Positions 61,549-64,000 of a DNA stretch of 64,000 nucleotides are shown here, in pieces. Numbering within the stretch: position 1 is the first letter of the stretch; each line of letters begins with the position of its first letter. The notes beneath the pieces were generated by a model that was not told where the DNA came from, searched no databases, and worked only from the letters and a program-made list of their open reading frames with translations. The stretch comes from Pontibacter sp. SGAir0037 (GTDB lineage Bacteria > Bacteroidota > Bacteroidia > Cytophagales > Hymenobacteraceae). Made by a program: the position numbers and the translations under genes. The stretch spans positions 2,108,001 to 2,172,000 of the forward strand of contig NZ_CP028092.1 of NCBI RefSeq assembly GCF_005491705.1. The letters run 5' to 3'.

Positions 61549-63182
61549 TGTTGCACAACCTATTGAAGATAGTCGTAAAAGGATATATTACCAAATCTTT
61601 GATGGGATGCAGGGCAGGAAAACTTTCGAAGACGAGCGGGAGCTGCGCTTCTCGCTCTCGGCGCACGTGCCGGCGCACAACTTCTACCGGCGGCTCAAGG
61701 ACAGGCTCGACCTCTCGTTTCTCTACCAGCTGACGGCTCCCTACTACGGCAGGTGCGGCCAGCACTCGATTGACCCGGTGGTCTTCTTCAAGCTCTGCCT
61801 AGTGGCGCACCTGGAGAACATCTCCTCTGACCGCAAGCTGATCGAGCACTGCAGCCTGCGCCTGGACCTGCTCTACTTCCTCGATTACCAGCTCGACGAG
61901 CCCCTGCCCTGGCACTCGACCGTCTCGCGCACCCGCCAGCTTTTGCCCGCCTCTCTCTTTGAAGAAGTCTTCACGCGCGTGCTCTCCCTGTGCGTGGAGG
62001 CAGGCATGGTCTCGGGCCACACGCAGGTGGTGGACTCGGCTCTCGTCAAAGCCAATGCATCCATGGATTCCCTTGAACTGAAGGTGCCCCAGGAGACGCT
62101 CAATGCCCACCTGGAACGAGTCAGGGTCATCAGCCGCGGGGATCGCATAGCGAAGGCCAACAAAGCCAGCCAGCAGCAGCGTACCATCACGGCCAGCCGG
62201 GAAGAATTGCTTGAGATCCGGGCCCGCAACCGCAAGTGGCAACTGGAACAGAACTACCACCCGGGCGCCCATAACAAGGGCGCCAAATACACTTCCAACA
62301 AGACACATTACTCGCCCGTGGATCCGGATGCCCGCATCGCGATAAAACCGGGCAAGGCCCGCAAGCTCTGTTACCTTTTGCAGCTCTCGGTAGACACGAG
62401 CCGCCATGTGATCACGCACGTGCAGGCCGCACAAGCTGACCGCAAGGATAGTCTATGCCTGCCCGCCATAGTCAGCCATCTTCAAGCAAGGCTACAACTG
62501 CTTCGCCTGAGCTGCACCGCGCTGCTGGCCGACGCCGGCTACTCTTCAGGCAGCAACTACGCCTTATTGGAACGAGAGGGAATAAGCGCCTTTATCCCGC
62601 CACACGGCACCTACAAGGGTGGCCCTGCGGGATTCACCTACAACAGAGAAGAGGATTACTGGCTGTGCCCCTGGGGCAAGAAAGCTACCTTCCGCAGAGT
62701 GGCAGCCAACCGGGTCGAAACAAATAAAATGAAGATCTACCTGACCACCAGAAAGGATTGCAAGGGTTGCCCTTACCGTGAAGGCTGCATTGGCAAAGGC
62801 CATGAGCGCAAGGTGGAAATCACTTACTACCGGGACGAGTACGAGCGGGCCATCAGCCGGGTCAACAGCCGTTGGGGCGGCGCATGAAAGGGCTGCGGCA
62901 GGCCACGGTGGAACCGGTACTGGGTACGCTGCTAAACTTCATGGGAATGGGCAAGATCAACACTCGCGGACTGGAAGTAGCTAATAAGGGAATGATTATG
63001 GCAGCAGCAGCATACAACCTGCAGAAACTGCTGCGCTTCACCCCAAAAAGAAGCCAGACAGCTGTCTTGGCCCTGCCCAGACCAGAGCCACAGGAGTTTT
63101 TCAGCCTACTTTTAGCAAATCGGAAGGTATGGTGGGCGGGGAAAGAAATAGGAGAAACAAGTTATGCTTGAGTTGTGCAACA
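61549..63182 (+). mobile_element. IS1182-family insertion sequence
   Basis: The inverted ends TGTTGCACAAC (61549-61559) and GTTGTGCAACA (63172-63182) are exact complements. The 1634-base element carries one transposase frame on the plus strand. The bases GCT stand just outside both ends (61546-61548 and 63183-63185), a possible 3-bp target duplication. It splits attC-like repeat A. The transposase has a one-base frameshift, so the copy is probably inactive. Confidence 0.88.
61607..63171 (+). pseudogene. IS1182-family transposase, frameshifted
   Basis: The first part (61607-62887) reads MQGRKTFEDERELRF, with the N-terminal DUF772-like domain (HSIDPVVFFKLCLVAHLENI) and first DDE Asp in HTQVVDSALVKANASMDSLE. 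Next comes LLADAGYSSGSNYALL (second Asp) and the Cys-rich CKGCPYREGC. It ends ERAISRVNSRWGGA. The frame continues one base over as RRMKGLRQATVEPVLGTL and runs to 63171. The break lies at a GGGG run near 62873-62876, where one more G would restore the frame. It is either a real inactivating deletion or a homopolymer sequencing error. The frame upstream of the ATG begins inside the inverted repeat. Confidence 0.85.
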
Positions 63183-63191
63183 GCTACCCTT

Positions 63192-63198
63192 GTTAGGT
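63192..63198. repeat. attC-like repeat A, right core site
   Basis: GTTAGGT matches the integron core pattern GTTRRRY. Together with 61485-61548 it completes repeat A once the IS1182 element is removed. The gap 63199-63379 has no gene. Confidence 0.5.
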
Positions 63199-63379
63199 CT
63201 TGTTTTTTTTTCTGCAAAGGCTGCACGGCTCTTTTCTGTTTTTGGCCTGATTTTCAGAAAATAGCCCGAAAACAGCTGATGCACTAAAGCTGCAATCCGC
63301 CTTTCTGCCCCAAGAACTTATAAGGCATAGCTTCTTTGAAGCAGCATGTCTGCCTCCGAATCAGCTCTATTAAGCAAAT

Positions 63380-63778
63380 TTATTTTCTTCTATAAACTAC
63401 AGAAGGGCCATCGTTGCCATCTATCCAAATGTATAGTAGGTTGTTTTCGACTTTAAAGAAGCTCCTGATAGAATTTGTCTCATTGTCATAAACAATCCTG
63501 TTATAAATCTTTTTATCCAAATTGCTAGTTTCTTTGACAATACTGTACAAGCCACTCCTTGTTAGTTGCCAATTAGTAATAATTTCATAGTTACTTTCAG
63601 TGAACTTCATGATGGAACCATTGCCATGAGGGAAATCAGTTGAAGCACCAGTCATGCCATTAGTCGCTGATTTCATTTCCCATTCACCAACTATAGAATC
63701 ATTTACTATATTTTCTTCTTCACAACTTGAAAAAGAAAGCATTGTAATAAAAAATAGCGGGAGTAAATACTTTTTCAT
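63380..63778 (-). CDS. Small lipocalin-like lipoprotein
   Basis: 132-residue exported protein with lipoprotein signal MKKYLLPLFFITMLSFSSC (lipobox LSFSSC, Cys at residue 19). The mature part (IVGEWEMKSATNGMTG, then IMKFTESNYEIITNWQ) has the beta-rich GxW pattern of lipocalin-like or calycin proteins, common as single small lipoproteins in Bacteroidota. Function is unknown. It is AT-rich and lies between the two attC-like repeats in the minus direction, so it reads as the payload of a cassette. Confidence 0.75.
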   Translation of the reverse strand: MKKYLLPLFFITMLSFSSCEEENIVNDSIVGEWEMKSATNGMTGASTDFPHGNGSIMKFTESNYEIITNWQLTRSGLYSIVKETSNLDKKIYNRIVYDNETNSIRSFFKVENNLLYIWIDGNDGPSVVYRRK

Positions 63779-63918
63779 TTTGACGAATTTAATGATAAAT
63801 TAAAAAAAAGGTTTGTAAGTTATTTCTGAATGATAACTTTATTACTGTTCCTTTTATTTAGATGACCATTTGTAAATACAATAGGTTGCATCATTATGTT
63901 GAAAATGTTTAAAATTAG

Positions 63919-63972
63919 ACCTAACGGACTTGGCCATAAGGCGGCGCAGCTGGCTTATGGGTGTGGTTAGCA
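63919..63972. repeat. attC-like hairpin repeat B
   Basis: ACCTAAC (63919-63925, fits RYYYAAC) and GTTAG (63966-63970) form the outer pair. CCATAAG (63934-63940) and CTTATGG (63954-63960) form the inner perfect pair, with a GC-rich loop GCGGCGCAGCTGG. The layout is that of an integron attC folded strand. The words TAACGGACT, GGCGG and GCTGG are shared with repeat A. It lies about 140 bases upstream of the lipoprotein gene. Confidence 0.6.
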
Positions 63973-64000
63973 GCAGGTTTAATACCCATCCCAATGGGGA

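Noticed and set aside
1..64000. CRISPR arrays, rRNA operons, phage structural genes and toxin-antitoxin pairs
   Set aside because: No regularly spaced 25-40 base repeats with spacers, no rRNA sequence and no such gene families were seen on either strand.

Overview
The window looks like a chromosomal stretch of a Bacteroidota bacterium of the Cytophagales / Hymenobacteraceae type (Pontibacter-like). This rests on a SusC/SusD pair, a T9SS plug-like (DUF5103) protein, a DUF3276 PUR-family protein, Bacteroidota-type promoters (TTTG-N19-TAnnTTTG) and tRNA genes without an encoded CCA. The genus is an inference from style, not from a marker gene.

Layout. 1-3730: the 5' part of a Ca2+/Na+ antiporter, an orphan heme-NO-binding (H-NOX) protein, and a GlxA-type AraC regulator divergent from a DoxX-like membrane protein. 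3872-18817: a minus-strand uronate/keto-sugar utilisation locus of SusC, SusD, a double DUF1080 lipoprotein, a LacI regulator, a mannonate-type SDR oxidoreductase, UxuA mannonate dehydratase, a Gfo/Idh/MocA dehydrogenase, an ACS-family MFS transporter and a lipoprotein with a dehydrogenase propeller and cytochrome c. Two perfect GCAATCGATTGC palindromes, one before SusC and one before the SDR gene, plus a degenerate third copy, are the likely LacI operators. 20075-23778: an osmolyte operon (porin, BCCT transporter, universal stress protein). 24209-29137: an M50-like metalloprotease, AraC and aldo/keto reductase genes, and a divergent HxlR / NmrA-like pair with three operator-like repeats spaced exactly 33 bp.

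29690-48691 is mostly housekeeping and envelope genes: tRNA-Ser(GGA), asparaginase, TatD, and a tightly overlapping operon (flippase-like protein, glycosyltransferase, small protein, DppC-like permease, PP2C phosphatase). It continues with another glycosyltransferase and a deacetylase, RuvC, a phosphodiesterase, threonine aldolase, PII-AmtB-porin, AlkA, RlpA-DUF58, DUF3276 and YchF. 48736-58200 holds the DUF5103 protein, a sensor kinase, a sigma-54 response regulator and two tandem 801-residue FtsX/MacB-type permeases. A sigma-54 promoter and an inverted-repeat enhancer candidate lie between the regulator and the first permease.

58388-64000 is an accessory region. After tRNA-Glu(TTC) comes a tyrosine recombinase whose C-terminus is cut off just after the catalytic Tyr, then an IS3-family element with a clean 4-bp target duplication. 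A short broken gene, an IS1182-type element, a small lipoprotein gene and two related hairpin repeats follow. The repeats resemble integron attC sites and flank the small minus-strand genes like cassettes; one is split by the IS1182 element. This cassette-like array is the most unusual thing in the window. No CRISPR array, rRNA or phage structural gene was seen.
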